A DNA stretch of 64,000 bases from Aurantiacibacter sp. D1-12 (GTDB lineage Bacteria; Pseudomonadota; Alphaproteobacteria; Sphingomonadales; Sphingomonadaceae): NCBI RefSeq assembly GCF_028858515.1, contig NZ_JAPJZJ010000003.1:1-64000 (forward strand), read 5' to 3'. Position numbers and translations under genes: made by a program. Each line of letters starts with the position of its first letter. Position 1 is the first letter of the stretch. The notes beneath the pieces are model-generated. The model ran no database searches and was not told where the DNA came from. It saw nothing but the letters and a program-made list of their open reading frames with translations. Positions 42,920 through 52,146 of the stretch are shown in pieces.

Positions 42920-43950
42920 GCGAATCGTTTGCCGGAACGCCGCAGCATCTACCTGCCGATCATCCCCCTGTAAAAGGCGGCAAAGTGGGCGTGCTGCTCG
43001 TCAATCTCGGCACGCCCGATGCGCCTGAAACGGGGCCTGTGCGGCGCTATCTGGCTGAATTCCTGTCCGACAAGCGGGTTATCGAAATCCCTGCGATTGC
43101 GTGGCAGCCGATCCTGCGCGGCGTGATCCTCAACACGCGGCCCAAGAAGAGTGCGGCGGCATACAAGAAGGTGTGGTCGGATCGCGGATCACCGCTCGCG
43201 GTCATCACGCAGGATCAGGCCCAAGCCTTGCAGGCGCGGCTGGGCGATGCGGTGATGGTCGACTGGGCCATGCGTTACGGTAAGCCGTCTATTCCCGACC
43301 AACTCGACAAGCTGCAAGCGATGGGCTGCGAGCGCATTCTGCTCGCGCCGATGTATCCGCAGTATTCGGGTGCGACTTCGGCCACCGTGGTCGACAAGGT
43401 CAGCGACTGGCTGCGCGAACAACGCTGGCAACCCGCCATGCGCACGCTGCCCCCCTATCACGACGATCCGGTCTATATCGCTGCGCTGGCAAAGGACATT
43501 GGCGAGCAGCTGGACGCGCTCAGCTTCACCCCCGAAGTCCTGCTGCTAAGCTTCCACGGCATGCCGCTCCGCACGCTGGAACTGGGCGATCCCTACCACT
43601 GCCACTGCCAGAAGACCTCGCGCCTGTTGCAGGCCGAACTGAACCGCCCCGACATTCGCGTGGTTACAACCTTCCAGAGTCGCTTCGGCCCTGCCAAGTG
43701 GCTCGAACCCGCGACTGATGACACGATTATGGCGGAAGCGGCCAAGGGCACCAAGCGCCTGGCCATCGCAGCACCGGGTTTCTCGGTAGACTGCCTCGAA
43801 ACGCTCGAAGAACTGGGCATGGAAGGCCGCGATACCTTCCTCGAAGCGGGCGGCGAGGAGTTTGCCCGTATCGAATGCCTCAACGCGCGCGCTACGGGCA
43901 TGGATATGATCGAAGTGATCGTTCGGCGTGAATTGGCGGGGTGGGCCTAA
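42916..43950 (+). CDS. hemH: Ferrochelatase
   Basis: 344 residues. LLVNLGTPDAP at the start, the catalytic His in LLSFHGMPLR and a Glu-rich GGEEFARIECLN near the C-terminus are hallmarks. It inserts Fe(II) into protoporphyrin IX to make heme. It overlaps the molybdenum hydroxylase stop by 4 bp (ATGA), so mrp, the hydroxylase and hemH form one transcript. Heme is needed by KynA and NarI in this window, but no direct regulation is apparent. Confidence 0.96.
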   Translation: MSESFAGTPQHLPADHPPVKGGKVGVLLVNLGTPDAPETGPVRRYLAEFLSDKRVIEIPAIAWQPILRGVILNTRPKKSAAAYKKVWSDRGSPLAVITQDQAQALQARLGDAVMVDWAMRYGKPSIPDQLDKLQAMGCERILLAPMYPQYSGATSATVVDKVSDWLREQRWQPAMRTLPPYHDDPVYIAALAKDIGEQLDALSFTPEVLLLSFHGMPLRTLELGDPYHCHCQKTSRLLQAELNRPDIRVVTTFQSRFGPAKWLEPATDDTIMAEAAKGTKRLAIAAPGFSVDCLETLEELGMEGRDTFLEAGGEEFARIECLNARATGMDMIEVIVRRELAGWA

Positions 43951-43953
43951 GCC

Positions 43954-44109
43954 CTAAAAATCGATCGCGATGCCCTTGCTTACCCAGTCGCCGTAGCGGG
44001 TGGGGCTGAGTTCTTCGTCCACTTCACCTTTTTCGGGCTTGGGCGGCGGTTCGCTCGACCAGTGGGCGGGTTTTTTGAAGTCTTGAGGCCGTTTGGTTGC
44101 GCGTTTCAT
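43954..44109 (-). CDS. DUF1674 protein, SDHAF4-like succinate dehydrogenase assembly factor
   Basis: 51 residues from ATG 44109, preceded by GGAGGTT; a longer in-frame start at 44181 lacks a ribosome site. The C-terminal signature PTRYGDWVSKGIAIDF defines DUF1674, related to mitochondrial SDHAF4, which aids flavoprotein assembly of succinate dehydrogenase. It converges on hemH (3 bp gap) and is divergent from rsmB. Too short for other domains. Role by family analogy. Confidence 0.88.
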   Translation of the reverse strand: MKRATKRPQDFKKPAHWSSEPPPKPEKGEVDEELSPTRYGDWVSKGIAIDF

Positions 44110-44162
44110 AACCTCCACAACATGGGCGCTCTGGCGCTTTTTCGCAATGGGGCCTAGGGGCG

Positions 44163-45407
44163 GTGGCAATGGCGAAAACACCCGGATTGCAGCCGCGCCG
44201 TGCGGCCCTGAAGATGCTCGATGCCGTACTGCGGCGTGGCGAAACGCTGGAACAGGCGGGCGGCGCTGCGAATGGGCTGGGCAACCCGAGCGACCGCGCG
44301 CTGGCCCGAGCGATTGCAGGGGAAGTGCTGCGCTGGCTGGTCGATTTCGATGCGCTGATCGATAGTGCGACGAGCAAGACTCTGCCCGACGATGCTAAGG
44401 CGCGCATGGTGCTGCGCATGATGCTGGCACAATGGCTGCGCCTCGAAACCCCGCCTCACGCGGTGGTGGCGACCGCGCTGCCGCTGCTCGATGGCGGACC
44501 CAAACGGCTGGCGCATGGCGTCTTCGCGACGCTGACGCGGCAGGATGCGAAACTGCCGGACAATCCCGCGCTACCCGATGCCGTGATGATGCGCTGGGGC
44601 GAGTGGGCCGAGGCGATCGCTTCTGGCCTCGCGGTCCCGCCGCCGCTCGACCTGACGGTGAAGGACCACGAGAAGACTGACGAGTGGGCGGAGAAGTTGG
44701 GAGGCGAGAGTCTCTATCCCGGCCATCTGCGCCTGCAGCGAGGCACGGCTGTCGAAAAACTCCCCGGTTACGAGCAAGGCGCGTGGTGGGTGCAGGATCT
44801 CGCGGCGATGATCGCGCCAAGGCTGTGCGGCGAGGGGAAGGGTCAAGCGCTTGACCTGTGCGCCGCGCCCGGTGGCAAGACCATGGCGCTGGCGTCTGCC
44901 GGTTGGCAGGTCACCGCGCTCGACAACAATGCCCGCCGGATGTTGCGGCTGCGCGAAAACCTCGCCCGCACGCGGCTGGAGGCGAAGACTGTCATCGCCG
45001 ATGCGCTCGAGTGGGAGCCGGATGAAAAGTTCGACGTCATCCTGCTTGACGCACCCTGCACCGCTACGGGTACGGCACGCCGCCACCCTGAAGTCGTCCA
45101 TCGCATCGGCCCGCGCCAGATTGCCGAGATGGCAGATATTCAGCGAACCATCATCACTCGCGCGGTGAAGTGGCTCGCGCCTGGTGGAACGCTTGTCTAC
45201 GCGGTGTGCTCGCTCGAAACCGGGGAAGGTGAAGATCAGGCGCGCTGGATTGACGGCGAATTCGGCCTGACCCCACTGCCTGTCGGCAATACAGAGCTTC
45301 CCGAAGCTCTCGAACCGACGTCAGAAGGCTGGGTCCGTACCCATCCGGGCATGCTACCTGAAAACGGTGGCCTTGATGGTTTCTTCATCGCGCGCTGGAC
45401 CAAATAA
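44163..45407 (+). CDS. rsmB: RsmB-family 16S rRNA (cytosine-C5) methyltransferase
   Basis: 414 residues from GTG 44163 (an ATG two codons later is possible). N-terminal NusB-like RNA-binding helical region (about 1-130), then a Rossmann methyltransferase domain with SAM-binding DLCAAPGGKTMALA, the two functional cysteines in DAPCTATGTARRHPE and AVCSLETGEGEDQ. It methylates a cytosine in rRNA. It stands alone, divergent from the DUF1674 gene. The exact target base is the most likely by family, not shown. Confidence 0.92.
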   Translation: MAMAKTPGLQPRRAALKMLDAVLRRGETLEQAGGAANGLGNPSDRALARAIAGEVLRWLVDFDALIDSATSKTLPDDAKARMVLRMMLAQWLRLETPPHAVVATALPLLDGGPKRLAHGVFATLTRQDAKLPDNPALPDAVMMRWGEWAEAIASGLAVPPPLDLTVKDHEKTDEWAEKLGGESLYPGHLRLQRGTAVEKLPGYEQGAWWVQDLAAMIAPRLCGEGKGQALDLCAAPGGKTMALASAGWQVTALDNNARRMLRLRENLARTRLEAKTVIADALEWEPDEKFDVILLDAPCTATGTARRHPEVVHRIGPRQIAEMADIQRTIITRAVKWLAPGGTLVYAVCSLETGEGEDQARWIDGEFGLTPLPVGNTELPEALEPTSEGWVRTHPGMLPENGGLDGFFIARWTK

Positions 45408-45580
45408 AGCCGCGGCAGAGGTTAACGCCGGTGCTGCCCTTATGGTTAACGGCCTGCGCGCCCGCCGCGCCTTTGACGGGCTGCCTCAAGGGAAATTCCC
45501 GCGCGAAAACCGCAAAAAGCTAAAGCTCGCTTGAGCAAATTAACCTTTCGCGGTTCGCGGCACCTTGAGCGGCTGCGGCG

Positions 45581-46111
45581 TTAGCCCTTTACCTTGTCGG
45601 CAAAGCTCTTGCGCAGTTTCATCAGTTTGGGCGGGATCACGGCCATGCAATAGGGGTTCCGCTGGCCTTCACCTTCCCAGTATTCCTGGTGGTAGCCCTC
45701 TGCCGGATACCATTCGCCGGTTTCGATCGTGGTCACCGCCTTTTGGCCTTCATGGCTATCGTTCCAGCGCGCAATCGCCGCTTCTGCCTCTGCGCGCTGC
45801 TCGTCGGACAGCGGGAAGATCGCAGAGCGGTATTGCGTGCCAACATCGTTGCCCTGCCGGTTCAATTGGCTGGGATCGTGCGTGCCCATGAACATGTCGT
45901 ACACTTCGGGCAGGGTTACCTGATCGGGATCAAAAGTGACCTTCACGCCCTCTGCGTGGCCAGTCGTACCGGTACAGACCGCCTTGTATGTGGGGTTGGG
46001 CACGTCGCCGCCGATATAGCCGCTTTCAACCGCTTCCACGCCAATCACATCCTTGAACACTGCTTCGGTGCACCAGAAGCAGCCACCGGCAACAATCACA
46101 GTCTCACTCAT
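45581..46111 (-). CDS. msrA: Peptide-methionine (S)-S-oxide reductase
   Basis: 176 residues from the second of two adjacent Met codons (46111), 6 bp after AAGGAG; the first Met at 46114 is an alternative. Catalytic motif GGCFWCTEAVF with C11 is followed by the GYIGG and GHAEGV segments and YHQEYW. It repairs methionine-S-sulfoxide. Longer in-frame starts run back into an unlikely leader. It is divergent from the exported methyltransferase-like gene. Confidence 0.95.
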   Translation of the reverse strand: MSETVIVAGGCFWCTEAVFKDVIGVEAVESGYIGGDVPNPTYKAVCTGTTGHAEGVKVTFDPDQVTLPEVYDMFMGTHDPSQLNRQGNDVGTQYRSAIFPLSDEQRAEAEAAIARWNDSHEGQKAVTTIETGEWYPAEGYHQEYWEGEGQRNPYCMAVIPPKLMKLRKSFADKVKG

Positions 46112-46206
46112 CATGAACTCCTTTGCTGGGAAGATGGGGATGAAAGGCGTGCTTGTCATCCGTGCATTGCACTGCCATCTCGCACCCACACATTCGTTGG
46201 GAGAAT

Positions 46207-47010
46207 ATGATGCGTTACACCCCTCTGTTTGCCGCCGCAGCCGCGATTACGATTGCTGCCCCCTCCGCTGCACAGGATCACTCGGTAGAAACTGTGCTGG
46301 CGCAGCCGCACCGTGATGATGACCGGGCGCGAGACCAGTATCGCCACCCGGCCGAAACGCTCGCATTCTTCGGCGTGGAATCGGGCATGACCGTGGTCGA
46401 ATATGGTCCCGGCGGCGGTTGGTATACGCGTGTGCTGGTGCCTTACATCGCGCCGCATGGCTCTTACATCGCGGTCGACCGTGATCGCGGGCCGGTTGAA
46501 GAAGGCACGCAGGGTTGGGGCGAGCAGTTCTCGGCTGCGGTCACTGCCAGCGGCCTTGCTCCCAATGGCAACGTGGCGGCCTTCGAGCTGGACGAGATCC
46601 CCGAAAGCGCCGTCGGCACCGCAGACCGCGTGCTGATCTTCCGCTCGCTGCACGGCATGATCGGCGGCAACCGCGCCGATGCAGAGCTGCGCGCCATCCG
46701 CACGCTGCTCGCCGATGATGGCATGGTGGGCGTTGTACAGCACCGCGCTTCGGAAGGCGCTCCGTTCGAGTACGTCAACGGCTCGCGCGGCTATCTGCGC
46801 CAGTCTGATGTTGTGCGCCTCTTCGAACTCAACGGCTTCGAGCTGGTCGATTCCTCCGAAATCAACGCCAACCCGAACGATCCCTCGAACTGGGAACGCG
46901 GCGTGTGGACGCTCCCGCCGACCTTCGCTCTGGGTGACGAGAACCGCGACACCTATGCTGCCATCGGCGAAAGCGACCGCATGACGCTGCTGTTCCGCAA
47001 GCGGGACTGA
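46207..47010 (+). CDS. Exported class I methyltransferase-like protein
   Basis: 267 residues from ATG 46207 (a Met-Met start) with GGGAGAAT upstream. A signal peptide (about 1-22, ending APSAAQD) directs export, which is odd for a methyltransferase fold because SAM is cytosolic. Motif I VVEYGPGGGWYTRVL and downstream acidic VDRDRG and LADDGMVGVVQHR look intact. Secreted methyltransferase-like proteins of this kind occur in sphingomonads with unknown function. The next gene, aguB, starts 5 bp later. Confidence 0.83.
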   Translation: MMRYTPLFAAAAAITIAAPSAAQDHSVETVLAQPHRDDDRARDQYRHPAETLAFFGVESGMTVVEYGPGGGWYTRVLVPYIAPHGSYIAVDRDRGPVEEGTQGWGEQFSAAVTASGLAPNGNVAAFELDEIPESAVGTADRVLIFRSLHGMIGGNRADAELRAIRTLLADDGMVGVVQHRASEGAPFEYVNGSRGYLRQSDVVRLFELNGFELVDSSEINANPNDPSNWERGVWTLPPTFALGDENRDTYAAIGESDRMTLLFRKRD

Positions 47011-47015
47011 CGCGC

Positions 47016-47879
47016 TTGAGCACGCTTACCGTCTCTGCCCTGCAACTCGCTCTCGGTAGCGAGGACGAGGCCGACAACATCGCCGCCGTTTCCGCGCAGG
47101 TGGAAGCGGCGGCAAATGCAGGTGCGCAAGTTGTGCTCCCGCCAGAGTTGTTCTCCGGCCCGTACTTCTGCCGCGAGGAGAAGGATGCCTTTTTCGCCCT
47201 CGCACGGCCGACAGCGGAGCACCCCTCGGTCGTGGCCATGCAGGCGCTTGCGAAAGGGCTGGGCGTGGCGATCCCGACAAGCTTCTTCGAGCGGGATGGG
47301 CATCACTACTACAACACACTCGCCATGATCGGTGCCGATGGCGAGATCATGGGCACCTATCGCAAGAGCCACATTCCCGATGGCCCGGGCTATGAAGAGA
47401 AGTTCTACTTCCGCCCCGGCAATGACGGGTTCAAGGTCTGGGACGTGTTTGGCGCGCGCATCGGCATCGGCATCTGCTGGGATCAGTGGTATCCCGAATG
47501 TGCGCGTGTGCTGGCACTGAAAGGCGCTCAGGTGTTGTTCTACCCCACTGCCATCGGGTCCGAACCCAAGGATGCCGATATGGACACCAGCCGCATGTGG
47601 CGTCGCGCGATGATTGGCCATGCGGTGAGCAATTGCATGCCCGTGGTCGCCGCCAACCGCATCGGGCATGAAGGCGGTGAAGCAGACGGCACGACCTTCT
47701 ACGGCCACTCCTTCATCTGCGACGAATGGGGCGACATGATCGCCGAATACGGCCGCGAGGAAACGGGCGTACTCACCGCAACGCTCGATCTTGATGCGGC
47801 GCGCGAACACCGCGCCAGCTGGGGCTTCTTCCGCGATCGGCGCCCGCAGCTTTATGGCCGGATTGCCGAGGACATTTGA
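47016..47879 (+). CDS. aguB: N-carbamoylputrescine amidase
   Basis: 287 residues from a TTG at 47016. Nitrilase superfamily with catalytic Glu in PPELFSGPYF, Lys in YRKSHIPDGPG and Cys in GICWDQWYPE. FSGPYFCREE and RKSHIPDGPGYEEKFYF are close to the AguB consensus. It hydrolyses N-carbamoylputrescine to putrescine, CO2 and ammonia. The TTG also begins TTGA overlaps with the next gene, whose own start is TTG. The arginine pathway partner aguA is not in view. Confidence 0.92.
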   Translation: MSTLTVSALQLALGSEDEADNIAAVSAQVEAAANAGAQVVLPPELFSGPYFCREEKDAFFALARPTAEHPSVVAMQALAKGLGVAIPTSFFERDGHHYYNTLAMIGADGEIMGTYRKSHIPDGPGYEEKFYFRPGNDGFKVWDVFGARIGIGICWDQWYPECARVLALKGAQVLFYPTAIGSEPKDADMDTSRMWRRAMIGHAVSNCMPVVAANRIGHEGGEADGTTFYGHSFICDEWGDMIAEYGREETGVLTATLDLDAAREHRASWGFFRDRRPQLYGRIAEDI

Positions 47880-48376
47880 GCGGCGCGCACACCTACCTGA
47901 TCGCGCTGGGCAGTAACCAGCGCCACCCGGCATTCGGCAACCCGCGTCAGGTTGTAGCGAGTGCGATGGAACTGCTCGATGGCACCGCGGGAGCGGTCAC
48001 CGCGCACTCCCGCATTATCGACAGCGCGCCGGTTGGCCCGTCGCAGCGTCGCTACGCGAATGCAGCATTGCTGCTCGAGACACGGTTGCTGCCGCCAAGC
48101 CTGCTAACCGTTCTGCACGAAACGGAGGCTGCTTTCGGCCGCGTCCGCCGTGGGCAGAGATGGCGGTCACGTGCGCTCGATCTTGACATCGTACTGTGGA
48201 GCGGAGGAATTTTTGCCTCACCCGAACTCCTTATCCCGCACCCGCGCTTTCGCGAACGCGACTTCGTTCTGGGCCCTGCAGCAGCAATTGCACCCGAATG
48301 GAGGGACCCGGTCAGCGGTCTGAAGCTCAAGCATCTATATGCACGCTTGACCCGACATCGCCCTGCCCCTAGGTGA
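47876..48376 (+). CDS. folK: 6-hydroxymethyl-7,8-dihydropterin pyrophosphokinase
   Basis: 166 residues from TTG 47876 overlapping the aguB stop (TTGA). The N-terminal IALGSNQRHP and the RSRALDLDIVLWSG signature (usually RDLDLDIL) with HPRFRERDFVL identify HPPK. It attaches pyrophosphate to the pterin in folate synthesis. It lies 13 bp before tRNA-Lys and is probably the last chromosomal gene before the nitrate block. Confidence 0.9.
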   Translation: MSGAHTYLIALGSNQRHPAFGNPRQVVASAMELLDGTAGAVTAHSRIIDSAPVGPSQRRYANAALLLETRLLPPSLLTVLHETEAAFGRVRRGQRWRSRALDLDIVLWSGGIFASPELLIPHPRFRERDFVLGPAAAIAPEWRDPVSGLKLKHLYARLTRHRPAPR

Positions 48377-48388
48377 CGCCTCCGTGGT

Positions 48389-48465
<77 letters not shown>

Positions 48466-48551
48466 CCTTTTCCAAACAAACAAGCGGTTCCCCTCGAACA
48501 AGAGTTCGAGCGCGTCTTCCGGACTTGGCGGCAGACTGTCTTGCACGTCCG

Positions 48552-49751
48552 CTAGCCTGGTTTTCCGTCTCGACGGGGTAGCAGGTAGATGGCGAAATTG
48601 CGCAGCAACCAGGGCAGCAATCCGAACGCGAAGACCGCAGCTGCGATGAGAAGAGCAGTGCCTTCTTCGAATCTGATCGCAGCGAGTATTCGGCAGATCG
48701 CTGCGAGTTGTATCGCCCAGAATGCAAGCCAAGCCGCGAACGGCATAGTTAGCTGCCGACCGGAATGGCCCTGTGTGACCCGTGTTACCATCGCTACCAG
48801 CAGACTGCCTGCGAATCCGACCAGCAAAGCATGGTCTGGCCCCCGCCCAAGGACACCGGTTGCATTGTCAAAGGCGGCAAGCGTGAACCCAATCGGAGCC
48901 CAGGCAAAGCCCCAGATGAGAACCTTGAGTAAACCGGGGGCTGGTGAACGCGGCCTCCACTTCCAGCACATGAAGGCCGTCACGCAGGCTAAACCACCAT
49001 TGGCGAGGAATGTGCCCGTAGAGTTGCCGAGCAGCTCGCTTGCAATGCGTATTACAAAAAGCACCCAGATTATCGCCAGCAGCCCGTCAGGACGCCAACG
49101 GACATAGTGTTCGACAACATTGCCTGCAAAAAACGGGATCATCCGGTGCGCCACTGTAAGGAACACGGGCAGGAGAAATCCGGAAATGCCCAGCCGGTTG
49201 GCGTAGACCATCAGCAGCGCGTCTCCGCTGGCAACGAAACCGGCAGCCAGAATTGCACCTACCAGTCCGGCAACAACCCCGAGCAACGCTGACCAGGCGT
49301 GCCAGCATGGCGGAGCTTCACTACGCCCATGGCGCCGCAAGACAGCGACGAGGACGACAATCGCCAGCGCCCAGCTTCCCGCAAGCAGGACAAAGCCCAT
49401 CAGGATAGCGCTGTCGGTCCCTGACCAGATTCCGGCGATGATGAGGAGGACCCCGAAGAAGAGCGGCCCCGCAACCGGGCCGAACTGCATTGCGGTCAAA
49501 TCCGCCTGACTCATCCAGCGCGGAAAGACAGTTAGCAGGAAGCCAAAGATGAAGGGCGCGAATGCTGCATAGATCATCACAGGGCCATGAAGTAGCGTGC
49601 CCGGCAATTCGGTTTGCGCCGGCAAGGGAGAATCGAAGAATAGAGCCGACAAATACGCCGTCCACCATAGTGCCAGCCCGGCGATTCCTGTCGTTCCGGT
49701 TAGAAATGGCAGTCGATGTGGAGCTGCAAGAAATAGGCGTATTATCTGCAT
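48552..49751 (-). CDS. nnrS: NnrS-family membrane protein
   Basis: 399 residues from ATG 49751 (longer in-frame starts have no hydrophobic extension). About 11-12 hydrophobic segments fill the sequence; the family's conserved phrases include PRWM near the N-terminal third and HRMIPFF and RVTQGHSGR later. NnrS is a heme/copper-containing protein found with denitrification genes and linked to protection from nitrosative stress. It stands next to the Dnr-type regulator, the porin and nar genes. It shares a promoter region with the porin, where an FNR-type box lies. Confidence 0.9.
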   Translation of the reverse strand: MQIIRLFLAAPHRLPFLTGTTGIAGLALWWTAYLSALFFDSPLPAQTELPGTLLHGPVMIYAAFAPFIFGFLLTVFPRWMSQADLTAMQFGPVAGPLFFGVLLIIAGIWSGTDSAILMGFVLLAGSWALAIVVLVAVLRRHGRSEAPPCWHAWSALLGVVAGLVGAILAAGFVASGDALLMVYANRLGISGFLLPVFLTVAHRMIPFFAGNVVEHYVRWRPDGLLAIIWVLFVIRIASELLGNSTGTFLANGGLACVTAFMCWKWRPRSPAPGLLKVLIWGFAWAPIGFTLAAFDNATGVLGRGPDHALLVGFAGSLLVAMVTRVTQGHSGRQLTMPFAAWLAFWAIQLAAICRILAAIRFEEGTALLIAAAVFAFGLLPWLLRNFAIYLLPRRDGKPG

Positions 49752-49929
49752 GGCTGCGGTTTCCTGCCTTAGGCCTGGAGCGCGAAGCATCGCGCGCATT
49801 GAGACGAAGAACGTCGAGATCGGTGAGGCGTGGCGCTGTCCGTGAAGGCTTTGAAGTGCACCATTCTTGCAAGGCTGCAATCATCTTCCGGCATGCGGGC
49901 TGATTTGCACAAACATTTGCAAGGCTACT

Positions 49930-49943
49930 TTGACCGAAATCAA
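49930..49943. promoter_or_regulatory. FNR/Dnr-type box upstream of the porin gene
   Basis: TTGAC-CGAA-ATCAA, one mismatch from TTGAT-N4-ATCAA. It is centred about 36 bp before the porin start, near -40 of a promoter, the usual place for activation. A 10-bp direct repeat (TTGCAAGGCT at 49867-49876 and 49917-49926) also lies in this region. It could serve nnrS too, about 185 bp upstream of that start. Confidence 0.7.
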
Positions 49944-49972
49944 ATACACTATTCGGAAGAGCGTTATCGGGG

Positions 49973-51193
49973 ATGATTATGACCAAATCAGCTCTATCGC
50001 TCGCCGCGTCCGCGCTTGCCCTGACTATCCCTGCCATTGCGCAGGCGCAGACTAGTGATTCACTTCCAGTCGATCCCTACCTGGACATTCGCTACAGGCT
50101 GGAGGTTGTAGATCAGGATGGCCTCCCTGAAGATGCGACAGCCTCCACCGTCCGCATTAAGGCGGGGCTGGAAACCGATGAATGGAATGGCTTCAGCGCA
50201 GTGGTTGAAGGCGAAGCGATCATTCGGGTGGGACCGGAAGACTTTAATGACACGACCAATGGTCGGACAAACTTTCCGGTCGTTGCCGATCCCTCAGACG
50301 TTCTGCTCAATCAAGCCTACGTAAGGTGGCGTCCCGTCGATGAGTTCTCCGTCACGGCTGGCCGGCAAGTGGTCAACTTCGATAATCAACGCTGGATCGG
50401 GTCGGTAGGCTGGCGCCAGAACGACCAGACTCTGGACGCGGTGCGCGCCACAGCAACCCCGGTAGATGGTGCATCTATCGACTATCTCCACGCTTGGCGC
50501 GTGAACCGGATATTCGGCTCGGATTCGCCGCAGGGCGTTTGGCGTGACAATGATATTCATGCTGTCAGAGGTGCCTACGACATTTCCTCTGTCGGTACGG
50601 TTGCGGCATACGGCTATCTTCTCGACATACCGGATGCGCCTGCCGCAAGTTCGCAGACATTCGGCTTGCGCTTTTCCGGACGCACCCAGATAACTTCCGG
50701 TGTCGACCTGCTCTACAACGCGGAATACGCTCGGCAGAGTGACTATGGCTCCAATTTAGCCGATTTCGATCTCGATTACCTGCACCTGGAATCCGGTGTT
50801 TCGGTCAGCGGCTTTACCGCACGGGCAGGCATTGATCGCTTGGAAGGCAACGGAGCAGTTGCGCTGCAGACACCGCTTGCGACATTGCACGCCTTTAACG
50901 GCTGGGCTGACAAGTTTCTGGTCACGCCGGCGGACGGTCTGCGCGACCTGTATCTCGATGTGGGCTACAATTTTGCTGATGACTCGCCGCTTGATGGCTT
51001 GCGCCTGCGGGGCGTGTTCCACGATTTCGGTGCAACCGCAAACGACGGTTCCTATGGCCGCGAGTATGACCTGTTGGCATCCTATCCGATCCGATCGAAT
51101 ATCACAGTCCTGGTCAAATTTGCCCACTATGATGCCGACGGTTTCGCAACCGATACGACAAAAGGCTGGCTATCCGTACAAGCCAGATTCTAG
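49973..51193 (+). CDS. Outer-membrane beta-barrel porin, alginate-export-like
   Basis: 406 residues from ATG 49973, or Met 3 at 49979. Signal peptide ends near AIAQAQT. The mature part is rich in alternating strands with aromatic girdles (e.g. LDIRYRLEV, QAYVRWRPVDEFSVTAGRQ, TVLVKFAHYD) and a C-terminal Phe (SVQARF), as in barrels inserted by BamA. It resembles the AlgE/alginate-export-like family rather than a general porin. It is FNR-boxed and next to nnrS, the regulator and narK, so it may admit nitrate/nitrite or another anaerobic substrate. Substrate is inferred. Confidence 0.82.
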   Translation: MIMTKSALSLAASALALTIPAIAQAQTSDSLPVDPYLDIRYRLEVVDQDGLPEDATASTVRIKAGLETDEWNGFSAVVEGEAIIRVGPEDFNDTTNGRTNFPVVADPSDVLLNQAYVRWRPVDEFSVTAGRQVVNFDNQRWIGSVGWRQNDQTLDAVRATATPVDGASIDYLHAWRVNRIFGSDSPQGVWRDNDIHAVRGAYDISSVGTVAAYGYLLDIPDAPAASSQTFGLRFSGRTQITSGVDLLYNAEYARQSDYGSNLADFDLDYLHLESGVSVSGFTARAGIDRLEGNGAVALQTPLATLHAFNGWADKFLVTPADGLRDLYLDVGYNFADDSPLDGLRLRGVFHDFGATANDGSYGREYDLLASYPIRSNITVLVKFAHYDADGFATDTTKGWLSVQARF

Positions 51194-51232
51194 GACATTA
51201 GAGCGAGCGGGCGTGCCCTGCTTGTTGCGCAC

Positions 51233-51928
51233 CTAGAACTGTCCGAGAGACGGTGGATCAGGGCGGGCAAAAGCGCGCAAAGCGTCGACATCTTCTATTT
51301 TGACCACTGGCCCTTTGATGCTCACCCCGTGCTGCTTGAGGCTGCCGAAGGCGCGCGAAAGGTTTTCCGGCGTCATACCCAGGAGAGACGCAAGGACCCG
51401 CTTTTCTCCCTTCAGCTCGAATTCCCGCTCACCTCCCATGCGTGCGCTGTAATTAAGAATATAGTTCCCGAGCCGCTCGGTAGATTGGCGAGCCTTCAGG
51501 TCTGTGAGAGCACGGACGAGATCGCGAAAACCAAGCGCGAGCTCGTGCATGGTCGAGTCCATCAAGCCCTCATCGCGCTTGATCTGCTGGCGCAGCAGCC
51601 CTGCCGGAACCAGCAGTATTCTCGAAGGTGCAATGGTTCGGGCCGACATGAGGAACGGCCTGTCGGTGACGACAGCGGCAAGTATGAAACTGGAGACAGG
51701 TTCCACGATTCGCATCGTGATATCTCGACCAGGCTCGCTCACGTAAAGTTCCACCAAACCGTCGACCAGAACGTGAAGGAAATCAGCATCCTGACCCGCC
51801 TCGAACAAGGTGAGTTGCGGAGGGAAGACCTGCAGGTACGATTTAGAGAATACTTCTTCGCGCTGCTCCTCAGCCATCTCCTTGAACAAAGGTAACCGGG
51901 CAATTTCCGGCTTCTCGCCTGCTCGCAT
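51233..51928 (-). CDS. Crp/Fnr-family regulator, Dnr/NnrR-like
   Basis: 231 residues. N-terminal cyclic-nucleotide-binding-type beta-barrel, long dimer helix and C-terminal winged HTH with GMTPENLSRAFGSL, whose E-x-x-S-R pattern is that of FNR-type recognition helices for TTGAT sites. No N-terminal cysteine cluster for a [4Fe-4S] sensor is present, so it resembles Dnr/NnrR (NO or redox via heme) rather than Fnr. FNR boxes at three promoters here fit it as activator of nnrS/porin/nar, including itself. Ligand inferred. Confidence 0.88.
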   Translation of the reverse strand: MRAGEKPEIARLPLFKEMAEEQREEVFSKSYLQVFPPQLTLFEAGQDADFLHVLVDGLVELYVSEPGRDITMRIVEPVSSFILAAVVTDRPFLMSARTIAPSRILLVPAGLLRQQIKRDEGLMDSTMHELALGFRDLVRALTDLKARQSTERLGNYILNYSARMGGEREFELKGEKRVLASLLGMTPENLSRAFGSLKQHGVSIKGPVVKIEDVDALRAFARPDPPSLGQF

Positions 51929-51974
51929 CCGAGAGCTCCCCTACAGAAAGGACTCCGAGCGTTTAGATCGCCGG

Positions 51975-51988
51975 TTGATAATTATCAA
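51975..51988. promoter_or_regulatory. Perfect FNR/Dnr box TTGAT-AATT-ATCAA
   Basis: Exact match to the consensus and a perfect palindrome, centred about 53 bp upstream of the Crp/Fnr gene start (minus strand). It may serve autoregulation. It is 165 bp upstream of narK, so it might also act at a distance on that promoter. Confidence 0.85.
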
Positions 51989-52067
51989 ATACCCAGTTGA
52001 TCTTTCTCGGGTGCTCAAACCGACAAAGTCAGGCGAACGCGCGTTTCCTTCTGGCGAAGGCGTCGAT

Positions 52068-52081
52068 TTGACTGAGATCAA
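52068..52081. promoter_or_regulatory. FNR/Dnr-type box upstream of narK
   Basis: TTGAC-TGAG-ATCAA, one mismatch from consensus, centred about 72 bp before the narK start. If the narK promoter has a transcription start near 52115, this would be at about -40, the normal activation position. Together with the perfect box at 51975 it suggests one regulator for both divergent units. Confidence 0.75.
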
Positions 52082-52146
52082 AGTGCCATCTCACAGCATG
52101 AGACACCCCGCCGATACGCCAATCCATTTAGCGTAAGGAAAACGTC

